A program made the translations under genes and the position numbers. A stretch of DNA of 64,000 nucleotides from Scolanthus callimorphus (lineage: Eukaryota; Cnidaria; Anthozoa; Actiniaria; Edwardsiidae): contig CM066913.1 in NCBI GenBank assembly GCA_033964015.1, forward strand, positions 29,724,790 to 29,788,789, in the 5' to 3' direction. Below are positions 1 through 11,647 of this stretch, one piece after another (the stretch's first letter is position 1; the number at the start of each line of letters is the position of its first letter). The notes beneath the pieces are model-generated. The model saw only the letters and a program-made list of their open reading frames with translations, made no database searches and had not been told where the DNA came from.

Positions 1-358
1 AAAGCGTGCGCCCGAAAATTAAGATAACGACGGTGATCAGTGAGCCAATTTTTCCCCGTAATTTCTGATCCCAAGAGGTCGCAATGAGAAACAGCCCTCC
101 ATCTTTTGCAAGGAGGCTATGTGTGTGGGGAAGCAACACACAGTACATGTGCATAACGCTGCAAGCCTCCTCTTTATGGCTTTTGCGAATCGGAGAAACT
201 TGGGTAAAATGCTCTTTGAAAATTATGCATATATAAATGGAACCCGGGATTGGGGAGGGGGGGGGGGGGGGAGGAGGGTTGGGGCGGACTCCCGGGTCGG
301 GGATGATTGTCGAGAATGTTCAGTTTCACCCCTAAAACATATCACAAAGGGTGTGGTA

Positions 359-577
359 GGCGTTGGAGGCTGTTTTATCGGCGAAAACCCGGAGTTCGTA
401 GTCGCGAGCGCCATCCTGGATCTTTTGGCCGAGTGACAATGGGGCGAGTGACAAAACGAGGGGGTGGGGGGGGGGGGTCGGTTGTCACTCGCCCCATTGT
501 CACTCGGCCAAAAAATCCAAGATGGCGCTCGCGACTACGAACTCCGAGTTTTCGCCGATAAAACAGCCTCCAGCGCC
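359..577. mobile_element. Fold-back MITE with a poly-G centre
   Basis: Arms of about 100 bp: GAGGCTGTTTTATCGGCGAA, GTTCGTAGTCGCGAGCGCCAT, GGCCGAGTGACAATGGGGCG and their complements, around a G-rich centre (460-478). Confidence 0.88.
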
Positions 578-646
578 AATTTACTCTAAAAGATACCCCA
601 AGAAATTTCCATCTTTGACTAAAAAATGCTGCCTTTAATGTTGTAA

Positions 647-652
647 TTTATT
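647..652 (-). terminator. Candidate polyadenylation signal of the left-edge gene
   Basis: AATAAA on the minus strand about 375 nt beyond the TAA at 1026. Confidence 0.35.
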
Positions 653-1025
653 GTCTTGTCATCATGCTTTTTAAAAGCATCATCATGAGACAAAACAATT
701 TTACACCGGCCCTAAAAGATATCAATCTCCCTCAAATCTTATTGAAGATCAAGATCACCCCTAAAAGAGACGACCAAAACCATGATTTTAACCTCTTAAT
801 GATACGACGATCATCCCCGACCCAAAGATATAGGAGGCCCTCCCCCGAGAAATGCACGAAATACAGCAGTCACACCACTTTTCAAAAAGCAGCTATAAAA
901 CACACATGTTAGCATCTTTTTCTGAAGAAATTCTGTCAGAAAGTTCATTTAAAATAAACAAACTTTTTTCTCAATTTCTTTACAATATTACATAAAACAA
1001 AAACAGAATAAAACTCATTTAGCTA

Positions 1026-1712
1026 TTATTTTTTGCCCTTTTTACGGCTAGCTTTGGAATGTCTCCTACCCTTAGCACTAAATCGTACACTCTTTGTCTT
1101 ATCAGGTTTCTCCTCAGCTTTGGTCTCTTCATTTATTGTAGCAGTTTTATCGTCCATTTTAACAGTATTCTTCTCTCCATCTAATTGATTAATACTATCA
1201 ATATTATCCACATCATTCCCTTCCTTTTTATGTTCGTCCAATGTTTCGGACTCAGTTTTTGATGCGTCCTGATCAGCTCTCTCTGTATCACCATCGTTTT
1301 TATCATCAGTCGAGTGTCCATTTTCTTGACTTACAAGACAAGTACACTTTTCGTTGTACGAAGAATTCTGAGTGTGATTTTCTTTTTCATCGCCTGTACC
1401 GTCTTGCGAATTCTCTGTCGGCCCGTTCGGTCCCATAATAGCAAGTGGAAGTTCTGCCTTAATCTTTATTTTCTCTCCCGATGAATTCTCCTTAGGCACA
1501 TTTTCAAGCGTTCCGTTTTTCCTGAGTTCTTTCGGCTTCCGAACTGCACTTTTTCGTCTCCCTTCAGCTGAAGCCTTCCTCTGTGTAGGATTATCATTGA
1601 GTGAGTACCCAACTGCACGGATCAGAAGATTTGGAGCTTCCTTTCGAGTTTCGCTAGAACGTGATAAAGACCGAGGGACTTCACGGATGGCAGATCGAAT
1701 CCCGCTCGTTCT
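1026..1712 (-). CDS. Downstream reading frame of the same gene, offset +1
   Basis: Open for about 228 codons from 1712 to the TAA at 1026-1028, overlapping exon 3 by about 30 nt in the +1 frame with no plausible intron. Composition looks coding: EVPRSLSRSSETRKEAPNLL, then an acidic Asn/Asp/Glu/Lys-rich stretch, then a basic end (SVRFSAKGRRHSK ... KKGKK). It has no suitable ATG start of its own near the 5' end. Best read as the true C-terminus of the gene, separated by a 1-nt indel (mutation or assembly error) or a +1 frameshift at CCG-TGA-A. Confidence 0.62.
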   Translation of the reverse strand, partial: RTSGIRSAIREVPRSLSRSSETRKEAPNLLIRAVGYSLNDNPTQRKASAEGRRKSAVRKPKELRKNGTLENVPKENSSGEKIKIKAELPLAIMGPNGPTENSQDGTGDEKENHTQNSSYNEKCTCLVSQENGHSTDDKNDGDTERADQDASKTESETLDEHKKEGNDVDNIDSINQLDGEKNTVKMDDKTATINEETKAEEKPDKTKSVRFSAKGRRHSKASRKKGKK

Positions 1713-2657
1713 TTATTGCTACAATAGAACCCCTTATAATATGTCCCTGATTTGAAATCGGTACCTCGGGTGCAAAAACAGTGCCGCGCTGTAATGGCGT
1801 CATTGCGCGAGAATTAGGTCTAGTATACGGGACCCTACTAAACTCATCATAGGTGGGCATCACAGACTCTATGCCGTCTCCTCGAAGCTCAAACTGAACG
1901 GATTCCTCTTTAGTAGAAAACACAGGTTTTGGGTCCAGCGGTGTTGCAACTAGAGCACGCGTGTCGAGTACATCTATGGACTCGGTTTTTGTCAGCGCAT
2001 GCGTACTGAGAGCCTCGGTAGACTCTGCCTTGACCAATGGCGATGCGGCATTCCGCTCGTCTTTGTTACTAGGTCTCGGTGTTGTAGGAGCTGTAAGGTT
2101 TCCTGGTTCACCGTCTATCACCTCTGCTAACTCTGTTTCTCTTGAGTAGCCCTGAGAACTCGGCGCACTAACGCACGAACGTATATTATCTTTCACTCCT
2201 AATAACCGCGCAGTTCCAAACTCTACTTGGGATTTGCTAGAAATCTGCGGCTTAGGACCGCGGACTTTCTTCACAGGCCTTTCAACTTGCGTCTTATCTG
2301 CGTTCTGAATATTATTATTGCCGTCTGTCCTATGGTAATTCTCAGGGGGAGGGACTGCCGTAGTTGTGGTGTCAACTTTACTAACAACAGGTTCCCCGTA
2401 CATAGTCCTACTGATGAGAGCAGACTCCCCACGGGTGGGGGGTGAGTAGAAAGTGTTCTTGTCTACGTGGCGAAGTATTTTAGAGGGGAAACTTCCGGTG
2501 TAGTTAACAGGGGGAGGCTTGTCCGAGTAGATGCGCTCATCCAGGGGGTACCCTTGTCCGTTGCTAGGGATATCGGCGGGAGGAGGCTCATGACTCGGTC
2601 TCTTCGGGTTTGCATTCTGAACCGCGCCATCGGGCAAATTGGGGGGCCTGGGTCTCT
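1681..2657 (-). CDS. Uncharacterised disordered protein, exon 3 (annotated frame)
   Basis: Acceptor TTTTTCTCTTGCTCCAG. About 324 codons, rich in Pro, Ser and Thr, with no recognised domain, ending ICHP and TGA at 1681-1683. Segments such as PPPVNYTGSF, TFYSPPTRGE and PTYDEFSRVPYTRPNS look like short linear motifs in a disordered protein, possibly cytoskeletal or a signalling scaffold, but no function can be assigned. With exons 1-2 the product is about 364 residues. A second long frame, offset +1, starts within the last 30 bases and continues to 1026. Confidence 0.68.
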
Positions 2658-2814
2658 CTGGAGCAAGAGAAAAACAGCACACCGGTGAGGGATTTTTATA
2701 ACAGCATCTTGTTTACAATAATATAATCTTTTATCAACTCAATAAAATAGATATTGATATGATAATTTTGCAATATTTAAAATAGTACTTGGGGTAATGT
2801 ATTCTTGGGTTTTC

Positions 2815-3375
2815 AGTTGTCACGTGACTAAATTTATCTCCCCAAATACTTTGAAATGCTGTATACTCAACAGAACTGTAAAGAGAACACAATATTATGT
2901 TTCCTTGATAAATTTGAGGCCTATTGAGCGTTTTCCGAGCGAAATATATGGAAGTGAATCCCCGCCATTTTGTACAGTAAATGTATGGAGCCGCCATGTT
3001 GGTGCCCAAGGAGATGAGCACCAACATGGCGGCCAAATTACCAGTTCTCCAAAACGGCTATTTAATCGATCATATCAACAAGAATCTTGTCGGAATGGTA
3101 GGATGTGAACATTAATAACATTCTAATTTGTCTAGATTGTAAGAATTAAGCAAATTGAGTAAATACGGAACGCTCAAAATATTTGACTGGTGTTGCGTGA
3201 CATAAATAGCTTCAGCGATATCTCCGGAACTACGTGGCAGAAGGTGCCAAGATTTGGTGTGATGACTCCTTCAGTAGAGTTATAATCAACATTCAAAGTA
3301 CATCTTCGTAGAGGTTTTACTTTAGAAGTTAGCATTTTGATGACGTCACGTCAAAACCACCAATAGTTGACGTTT
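2815..3375. repeat. Dispersed repeat (GACGTCACGT family), copy 1
   Basis: Shares with 41985-42650 the order CACGTGACTAAATTTA, GTGTTGCGTGACATAAATA, GCGATATCTCCGGAA and TTTTGATGACGTCACGT. A third, diverged copy lies at about 52260-52590. Ancient element. The short ATG frame at 3026 lies inside it. Confidence 0.7.
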
Positions 3376-3829
3376 GAGAAAAATGATGCGAGAGGGAAGT
3401 TAAACCAACTATTTGGTTTTCTTTTCAGCTTCCCGTACAATTAAGGTCAAAGAATAATATAATCAAAGTGCCACAATGGCGAACTCGTATAATACTATAT
3501 TGTACTATTTTTGCAGTCAATGCACAAAGTTAAAACTGATAAAGTGGTTTTCATAAGCCCGTGGAACAAAGTGTAATAGTCAAAGTGTAGTAGTCAAGCC
3601 AGCACAAAAGAGAACAAAGAAATGTCCTTCGGACATCCACGAGTTAAAAGAGGTAGGTCATAGATATATCAAGAATGAATATACATCAGAAAAAAAATAT
3701 ATATTATTATATTTCTTGCTGTTGGGAAAGTGGATAATGTTTAATTTCCTTATGGTATGAAAAGATGCCAAGGTCCTTGAAAGGTGATGGAAGATAAGAA
3801 TGTGATTGTTTTGAAAAGAGAGGGTTTTT

Positions 3830-4092
3830 TTTTCAGAAAAGGTTGCACCGTCACAACTGTCCGTTTTAGCCCGGATGAGTCATGGGCGGCAAAACAGAAT
3901 CATGGACAATGGTTGTTAGAAGAATAAATAGGCATACTTATCACCCTGCTTATGCCAAACGATTCTATTATCCATCGCGGGCAAGAAATTTTGTACTAGT
4001 TTGCCTGAATTTTCATTCTTTTTAGTTTCTCCCATGATGCATCGCGAGCTACAGCAGACGGTGTAACATTTTCTGAAATAGGTGTATACATC
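3830..4092. mobile_element. MITE family with GATGCATCGCG subterminal block, copy 1
   Basis: Ends TTCAGAAAAGGTTGCACCGT and ACGGTGTAACATTTTCTGAA; inner CTCCCATGATGCATCGCGAG. Related copies at 52600-52760 and 54040-54310. Confidence 0.75.
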
Positions 4093-5358
4093 AGCACAAG
4101 AAGTTTTGCCTGGCCAACAAAATAGTACTCTGTGCTCAGACGCTTTCCTTTCCTAACAGCAAACCATCATCAGGGTTTGGATTGGGGGGGAGGGAGGGGA
4201 TTGGGGAAGTGGGGGGGGATCTGGATGTCGGTTAGAATTCTTGAAAGTTGGGCGGTAGTCGGTTAAAATTTGCGGTCTATGTCGGTAATGTAATCGGTAA
4301 AACTAAGTTAATAATTAACCTCGTAAAGTTAAACTATGAAAATATGAAGTGTGTTTTATTATTTAAAATATTTTAGTGTTGCCAGTGCACACGCATGACT
4401 AACCGCAAGTCTGCCTTTCTTTGCTTCTTTTGGTTTGTTTACCATGGCTTCCACTTTCTATTGGCTATTTGAAATGCGCTCTAATTATTAGGTGTATTCC
4501 TCCTTGATGTATAAGCCGTTATCTTGTTTGTGTTTTATGGTCAATGAAGGAGTTTTGAGCGGAGTGGATAGCTTTTCACGGTTTAGTCGGCGCCGGTGGT
4601 AAGGCCATTTGTTATTTGTGATAAAATTATGGAAATCAGTTTGAACTGCTTTTATATATGAGTCTTGCAAGTAATATTAATCATTTGCGTGTCCAAAATT
4701 CAGCATTTACTTGAATTGAGGAAAATGGAAAAAATAGGACCATACTTCCAGACAAAGAGCTGAAGCGTCGTATGGCGACCGTACGGTTCTTACGCCCACG
4801 CCAGAGATTTCGGCTCTGACAGTCGCTATCCTGGTGTTGAATTGCTCAGTAGCTAGATACCTATGGGTGAGAGTACGCCCGGCCACCAGACCATATAAGG
4901 ACGCCCCTTGTACCGTTAGTGAACAATCAACTAATTATTTATGTATCACCAACGTATTTATAGGCCCGAAGAGTGTGTTCGAGATCCATGTGGGACACGT
5001 TGTTGGTTGTCTTTAACTGAAGCTTATCTGACGATAATGTAGAAATGTTTTTCACAGTTGCCGTTTAGCATGTTTAATTTACTCATATTCCAATAGTAGG
5101 CAATACATTGACACGGGAATGATTTTTTTTTTAAGTTGTCCGTTTGCGCATGCGCAAACACGTCATCTTGTCTAATTTTATTTTCCGTGAACAGACGACC
5201 ATTCATCCCCTGAAAGATCATTTAATCGGTATCTTTTATCCAAGTTTGTCGGTAGTCGGTAACTTTTATGCCCATTTGTCGTTTGTCAGTTAACCCCGGC
5301 CATCAAGACCCTGCATCAGGGAAGAATACGTCTGTGCTCTGCTTTGTACTGTATTCGT

Positions 5359-5442
5359 AGAACCTGAATGGCTCAGCCGATTTTAACAATTTCAGCTAAC
5401 GGTTGGATGAAATTGTTAAATCGGCTGAGCCATTCAGGTTCT
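5359..5442. repeat. Hairpin, 35-bp arms
   Basis: AGAACCTGAATGGCTCAGCC ... AACAATTTCA pairs with TGAAATTGTT ... GGCTGAGCCATTCAGGTTCT, loop about 12 bases. Probably a small MITE. Confidence 0.8.
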
Positions 5443-5573
5443 TTCCTTCTTTTTGCGTAGTTCAGTTGCTTGGCTTCTGTCGCAAATTACACCAACCCGA
5501 AGGCAACCAAAGCAAATCTTTAGCAATTTTTACAGACTGCTATTTTGGGTGAATTTTAGTGTAAAATGTACGG

Positions 5574-5909
5574 TCATGAGAGTTGATGAGAGCTAATGAG
5601 AGTTCCAACTATCATCCACTCTCATCTACTCTCACGAGAAGCGATCGGTGATGAGATGAGAGTTCATGAGCAATCTTACGCGAGTTCATTTCCGCGGAGA
5701 AAGCCTGCAGTTCTTTGGAACCAAATGAGCCTGCAGTTCTTTTGGCGGCAGCTGCTGACTGAAAAACTCTCATCCGCGCGATCAAACGGTAAACAACACT
5801 CAACGACTCTCATGAAGAATTTGAACATGTTCAAAGTGCATAAGAGCGGATGAGAGTCGATGAGAGTTTCGCGATCAAACGGGAAAACTCTCATCAACTC
5901 TCATCACCG
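5574..5909. mobile_element. Element built from GATGAGAGT/ACTCTCATC repeats
   Basis: Ends GGTCATGAGAGTTGATGAGA and TCTCATCAACTCTCATCACC. The interior has many GATGAGAGT or ACTCTCATC motifs in both orientations and CGATCAAACGG blocks. Non-coding. Confidence 0.78.
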
Positions 5910-6245
5910 TTTGATCGCGACTTTAAGCATATTTTGGATTTCAAGTAAAAACATCGTGCCTTTTTCAATGAAAATGGGAAAATTTGTATTTTGTATCTTG
6001 TAGCGATTGTTCAAATGCTCGATCGTGATTGGCTAATTTGTAAGAGAATTTGTTTGTATGGCCTTTGTTGGAGTAGTCGCACTATAAAAGGAAACTTTAA
6101 CCAATGCGAGAGCCTCCTAAACATTCAAGGAAAAACACGTGCTGAACAAAAAGCACAGACCGTTGTTTGATCTCACTTAATTCTTAATTATTATGACTTG
6201 TTTATGGGAGGAGTGCGGGCTGTGTACACTGGCTACGAAGTGGTT

Positions 6246-6482
6246 TTAAAGAACCCGTCAGCCACTCCTTTGTTATTGTTTTCGTTCGATATTTGAAGAC
6301 GAATTACGTGTAGAAATCTCTATCTAAAATCAACATCTAAAAACAAAAGTTTCAGATGTAATTTACCAAATTCAATCAAGAAAATTGCTCTGTATTCTCT
6401 AAATCAGCCGATGGAAATGGATGCTTTCTCCGACTTGGTATGTTGCTATGCTGTCAAAATGGAGGTTGACACAAACTCTTTA
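6246..6482. repeat. Dispersed MITE-like repeat (AAAGAGCC ends), copy 1
   Basis: Shares GCCACTCCTTTGTTATTG, GACGAATTACGTGTAGAAAT, CAGCCGATGGAAATGGATGC and CTCCGACTTGGTATGTTGCT with 37867-38096. Partial copies at 38397-38521 and, inverted, 28950-29080 lie in ptch introns. Confidence 0.8.
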
Positions 6483-6663
6483 ACTGGACGGTTCAGAGAG
6501 TTACTTCTGCGCAGTTTTAAAAATAGATCAAAGCAAGGCTGCTAGAAAAACTCCACAGGCGCTAGCCAGACATTTTTACTAGGTACGGCGCCACTACATT
6601 GTTTTCATAGCTCAACTTCTATTTTGTGCTATATATAAATTATTGTATTTTTGGGGCTTCACG

Positions 6664-6759
6664 TAGCCTGCGAAAGCAGCCGCCACTTTGCGAGTCGCCG
6701 GAAAAGGACGGTCGTCCTTTTCCGGCGACTCGCAAAGTGGCGGCTGCTTTCGCAGGCTA
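6664..6759. mobile_element. Perfect 47-bp-arm hairpin MITE with 9-bp target duplication
   Basis: 96 bp: two perfect 47-bp arms (outer end TAGCCTGCGAAAGCAGCC) around a 2-bp centre, flanked on both sides by GGCTTCACG (6655-6663 and 6760-6768). A 9-bp target duplication points to the Mutator-like superfamily. Perfect arms imply recent insertion or gene conversion. Confidence 0.93.
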
Positions 6760-7359
6760 GGCTTCACGAGGTACGCAAAAGCGTATAGGCGTACCTGCTC
6801 CAGACTTGGTGATCAGGTAACTTGACTAGCAACTAGGGCACGGTGAAAACACTCCATTAAACAGTCCATCAAAGTATGTACAACATTTTAAACTAGAGGA
6901 ATGTAGGCCCAGAATGTAGATATAAGGTTTGCATGTGAACGATAATTGCTTTCGTCAACTCTTCAATTTTCAACTATAAGTTAAAATGTTTTATATTAAC
7001 AAACAACGATTAACAATTAATTTTTTAATGAACAAGTTGCCAATAGCAACTCTAATCGTAAGCTCATGTTATGGCAGTGCGATGATTCTAAAAAAGCATT
7101 CTTGAGCAGTACAGTAAGGCAAACCATTGTCGTTTGCAACTCGAAACCTTCGGGGTTGCTATACACTTGTTTGGACGTGGCTTTTGAAATACAAAATGCA
7201 CAAAATACTAATGAATTGTCAACTTGTTAATGTTGTTCTGTCTGACACAAGACTCGAACAACACGAATTTGAAACTACTTAACTCCAAATGTCGACAACG
7301 ACAAGGTTCTTGCATCTCTAATTCAACGAGAAGACTTATGGTCAAAAGCAATATCTTAC

Positions 7360-7420
7360 CTTCAGAGAAATCAGGTTTCACTTGAAAATCAACTCCGTTT
7401 TTCAAAGTGTTTAGTACAGA
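7360..7420 (-). CDS. Uncharacterised disordered protein, exon 2
   Basis: A 61-nt exon with acceptor TTTTCTAATTCAG and donor GTAAGATA. Encodes SVLNTLKNGVDFQVKPDFSE plus one base. That base completes a Glu codon with the first two bases of the exon at 2657, so all three exons are in phase across a 4.7-kb intron. Confidence 0.68.
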
Positions 7421-7466
7421 CTGAATTAGAAAAGTAAAGCAAGTTAATTATTGGTGTAATCCCTAC

Positions 7467-7523
7467 CTGAATACGAGAAGTCCCTCGAGATCCCCATGCA
7501 TTGTGTAGCCTATCGATCGTCAT
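7467..7523 (-). CDS. Uncharacterised disordered protein, exon 1
   Basis: ATG at 7521-7523 opens 19 codons (MTIDRLHNAWGSRGTSRIQ) ending at donor GTAGGG in phase 0. It joins exon 2 to continue with SVLNTLKNGVDFQV. I do not recognise the family. The start is the first ATG of this frame near the exon and gives a helical-looking N-terminus before a long disordered region. Confidence 0.68.
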
Positions 7524-7916
7524 TTTAACCGTGAAGAACTAATAACTTTTGTACGAGCGGTTTGTTTATGGGTTTATAAAGAATCGCTCGCTGTTAGTCG
7601 CTAGGGAGTATGCGACTTTAGGTATCGGTTCGTTATCATGGTGGCGGGGTTTACAATTTCACGTCTGACCTTTCTATTGTTTGAAATTAACGCAGGTTTG
7701 AACGTATGAAACGAAAACTTCTCGCGCGCGAGGACTAGCCGAAGGAAAACAATTAAGGTGGCCGGATACTTGTTTTTTAATTTCTCGGGTTAAACACTCA
7801 GTAATAGCCTTAAATATCGCCTCCGATTTTATTTCAGTTGATTTCTCAATACCTAATGTATTATTTTCCCAACCCAGACTTGGAAAAAATCTCCAGAGTT
7901 ACCCTCTCCCACATTA

Positions 7917-8670
7917 TGTGTCAGTCAATTCCAGCGGTGACCATCCCACCCCCGGGACACCGTGGGGCATTTGCGCACCACTGCCTTCCCTGGGGTGGGG
8001 AATTTTGAAAATTTTGCTGGCCCCAGGGTCGGGAATTGTTTTTCCCCGGGGGAAGGGGGGTGGGGAATTTTTGTTTTCTCATCTCAAGCGCGTCGGGTTT
8101 TGCGAATTACGACACCAGTTACAATAACTATCGTTTGACAGTTACAAAGTCCCAGTTACAGAAAATAACGCCACATAAAATATAATGCAGAGCATGGCCC
8201 GTATACACCACGTTTGGAGACACATTTGCACATTTCGCAGTTAACGTCTTCTATAGAGAAGAAACAGATTTCGCAATTTCTTCTCAGTGGAAAAACATAA
8301 CATAACATTTGCAGAAATGGCTACAACGGCGAATGGCCTAGGAATGTCTACCGATATTTGTACTAATACCTTAGTTTCACTTCTTTATTTATATTTTGTC
8401 TGACTTTCAGTGAAATGAGAACTCGTTCAAAGGCGAGAAAACTAAAGTACATTTACTGAAACGAATTATAAATGCTCGGACAGTATAAATGGAGTTGAAA
8501 TTTTGTTGTGAAGCTTTTCACGCAGAGTCGATGGAATCTTACCGTCTTTTTCTCGTCCCGGGGGTGGGGCATTTTCCCGCTTTTGGTGTTCCCCGCCGTG
8601 GGGTATTTTGCATTTTTGCTAGCCCGGGGGTGGGGAATTTTCAGTTATATTTTTGGAATTGACTGATACA
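7917..8670. mobile_element. TIR element with GGGGTGGGGAATTTT blocks
   Basis: Ends TGTGTCAGTCAATTCCA and TGGAATTGACTGATACA. Subterminal blocks CCCCGGGAC/CCCGGGGGTGGGG are also inverted. ACATTAT is shared at both borders. A short open frame inside is not supported as a gene. Confidence 0.8.
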
Positions 8671-8864
8671 TTATTCGGAACACTGAGACTCAACTGCAGT
8701 CAACTCCTGACCCTACATTTTGAAGTCGTATTGAAATGTGAAATGTCATACACGGCCATCCGATACACCAGTACAAGTATTATTAAGATTATTAAGTTAT
8801 TATAGAACGTATTTGCCTCAATCTAGGACAGAGCTATAAATTACTTTCGATGGCACAAGCGGCC

Positions 8865-9812
8865 ATCGCCAGAAAAACGCGACATCGCTCGTCACCGTGA
8901 CATGGAGTTTTCGTGACCGCGTGACATGGCTGGTGTCGGATTCAAGATGACAGCCACTCGATTTTCGACGGTTTTGGGGTTTTGTTGCCCTTTCCGGATA
9001 TTTTCCAGAGATTTTATTTTCTACTAAACTCGTTTTTCTTCTGTAAAACTCGCTTTCAAATTTTGCCGGGAGTGTCTGAATCCGCTGACCCGTTGTGGTG
9101 GTGACTGTGGTCGTGGATTTCGAGACTATTTTCGAGTGGTACAGATAGCACGTATCCCGAAGGCCTTTACGGAAAGTTTTTTAGAGGAACCTTAATATTT
9201 CAGGTCTCCAGAAGAACGTGGAATAGTGTACCTTCAAAATGGTGGCTAAATTTAATCTGAACGAACAGTTTCAAAGAAGATTTTGGCCGGCGAAGTTCAT
9301 GGATTTTTCGTACTTTAGCGAGGAACCAAAGGTATATTCTCTGTCGGCTTTTTTCAGCTCTAAAAAGGTAAGACGAAATTTCAAAATTGGGCAAGCATTT
9401 GTGTTTTATTAGCTTCCTGGATAGATGCAAATGCAAATGTGATACGAACATTTTTTCCACAACAAAAATATTGTTTCCGCGGACCGATTATAAACTATAC
9501 ATGATCATCTCCGATCGTGAATTCTCATACAATCCTCTGTAGATGTTTGAGTTCTCGGGTACTAGTTTTAGATTTCAAAATGTAACTCGTAAATGGATTG
9601 AATTCACCAATATTTTTTGCTGGCTGTCTTACTCGGTAAATAAATAAAACTTTGAAATACGAACATTTTTTCCTGACTCTCATAAACGGGAGATATGAGA
9701 GAAAATGTGTTTTTCTCCATACATTTCTCTGTAATCAATTTTGAGCTTTAATTCACCTCAGCCGGTTGCGTTACACACGGGATGTCGCGTTTTTCTCGCG
9801 ATGGCATCAATA
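8865..9812. mobile_element. Possible larger TIR element
   Basis: GGCCATCGCCAGAAAAACGC GACATC at about 8870 pairs with GATGTCGCGTTTTTCTCGCG ATGGC at 9780-9808. The interior has no transposase. A 35-codon open stretch from ATG 9239 to a GTATAT is not convincing as an exon. Confidence 0.5.
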
Positions 9813-11647
9813 TGTCGGTATCTCCACAGAACAGGGAAGCGCTAATATCGCCCTAACCTGAGGATCAGGCCACCCTCGTTTCCCTTTAAAAGTTATGCTA
9901 GGTGACAAAAGAACAAGTTTACTTTTTTATAACTAATTTGGAGACTTTCACATCAAGTTCCCTTTTTGTCGACCAACATTGATTGAATTTGTGTGAAGTT
10001 GAACACATTTCATTACAAATCAAGAAAGGAGAAGTGCTTTTTACATCACAAATGTGACACGATGTTCTGTGGTATATACTTTTATCGCAACATTGAATTT
10101 TGAAGTCGCGTAGCAATGCATACAGTGGTAAACAGAGCTCTCAAGAATAAAGAACATAGCATAGTCAAACCGCCGTGTACGTCGCTTTTGTTACTTCGTT
10201 TTTAATCGTTTATGCATGCCGTTCACAGCACGCGGTGATAGTAACGATTTCACTTGAAGATCACCATGACGTCGCAGGCACTTTGAACATTTCCAAATTT
10301 CACAGCGATGTGTATTTTTTTTTTAGATCCCAACAAACTGAGAAACATTGTAGTACCAAATACCCGACTGTTCGCCGTCCATGTGCAGACGTGGAGACGT
10401 CGCCGATGATCGTCGCGTCTGAAATCTGTGAAATCGCTTCACAAATCGCAGCGTTTGAAAGGGCTATTACTTCAATTTTATAGAGAATATTACACGGCGG
10501 CGCGAAGATATGAATTTTACCTTGTAGTGATAAGACAATCATATAAAACATACCCCGTACGAAAGGTCACTAGAAGAAAATCTTCTCACGCCCCCACTGG
10601 TTGTCTCTTATGATTTCCCCAAAAATCACGCAATATTTTTGCAATTTGCCAATTTTACGCCAAGTAATACGAAATATCAAAAACCAGCATACGGAATATA
10701 GAATATACATCTTCACTCTCTATAGTTGTGATAGTTTGAACCTCAAAGTCGCTTGTTTCCTGCGGAGAATTTGCAATTGTTTCCGATCGCTTGTGACAGC
10801 ATTTACAAGGCGTTCATCGACTTCTAGGCATAGGCTGGGATAGACTGGGTTTTTATAAGCTAGCAAAAGGACCAATCAAAAACCAGCAACCGTATTCGAA
10901 TAGTCTATTGAATTTCACGGATTTTGATGCATAATATGCTCTCGTTCGGTGCGATTTAGCGCGGAGAAAATGGCAGTGGAAAACTTGTATGTGCTCAAAA
11001 TTACCGTTCTCGTGACCTCGTCGTAGCGCTAGGCGATCAAAGCACTGGAAATACTGGATCGAAAGGCATTGAATACCCCGTTTAATCACGAAATTAACAA
11101 GTAAGTTCAGTTTTATTAACTCGAGGTTTTATTTCGATTGATCGCTCTATTTTTTAGTGAAGATAAAGTTCTTCATGAAATAGTATTGATCGTTCTGGGT
11201 TCTGGCATGGTATCCGAAGATGGAATTGTAATTCGCTCAACAAGGCAAATAAATTAAAGTTTGGCTTCATCGTAATCGTACTACCGAATCCAATTCAACA
11301 TAATGGTTTTCAGTGTCGCTTGCTCATTGTCCTTGAACTTCGTATAGCTTTCTATCTTTCTATTTTCCTTTCTTGGCAGATAGGTTTGAGGTAATTTGTA
11401 TTTCGTGTTGAAGCTTTAGTCTGACGGCTTCGGCATGTGAATTAATTAATATTTGAGTAAATTACGCATGCGTAGAGCATCAAAATAACGTCCGCGCTGG
11501 CCTGGACCCCAAATTAGCAAATGTTCACGCTTGTATGGGATAAGTTTCATATGACTTCATGAACGAGCACAGCAAAGAATCCGTCTCACTCTGCCTTAAT
11601 GCACTTGCTTTGTTTTTGTTCACGATTCATTACCATGAGAAACTCTG

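Larger units (their letters stand above)
1..1025. other. Non-coding left edge
   Basis: 3' flank of the minus-strand gene: one fold-back element (359-577), G-runs and a polyadenylation signal. No gene is supported. Confidence 0.6.
2658..7359 (-). other. Large second intron of the left-edge gene
   Basis: 4.7 kb between exon 2 and exon 3, occupied by the repeats at 2815, 3830, 5359, 5574, 6246 and 6664. No further in-phase exon is needed, and I found none. Confidence 0.6.

Noticed and set aside
3026..3097. ATG frame MAAKLPVLQNGYLIDHINK with a GT after 24 codons, resembling a first exon
   Set aside because: It lies within a dispersed repeat family that has further copies at 42 kb and 52 kb without a conserved frame.
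9239..9343. ATG frame MVAKFNLNEQFQRRFWPAKF ending at GTATAT
   Set aside because: Inside a possible TIR element, no following exon found, no recognisable domain.
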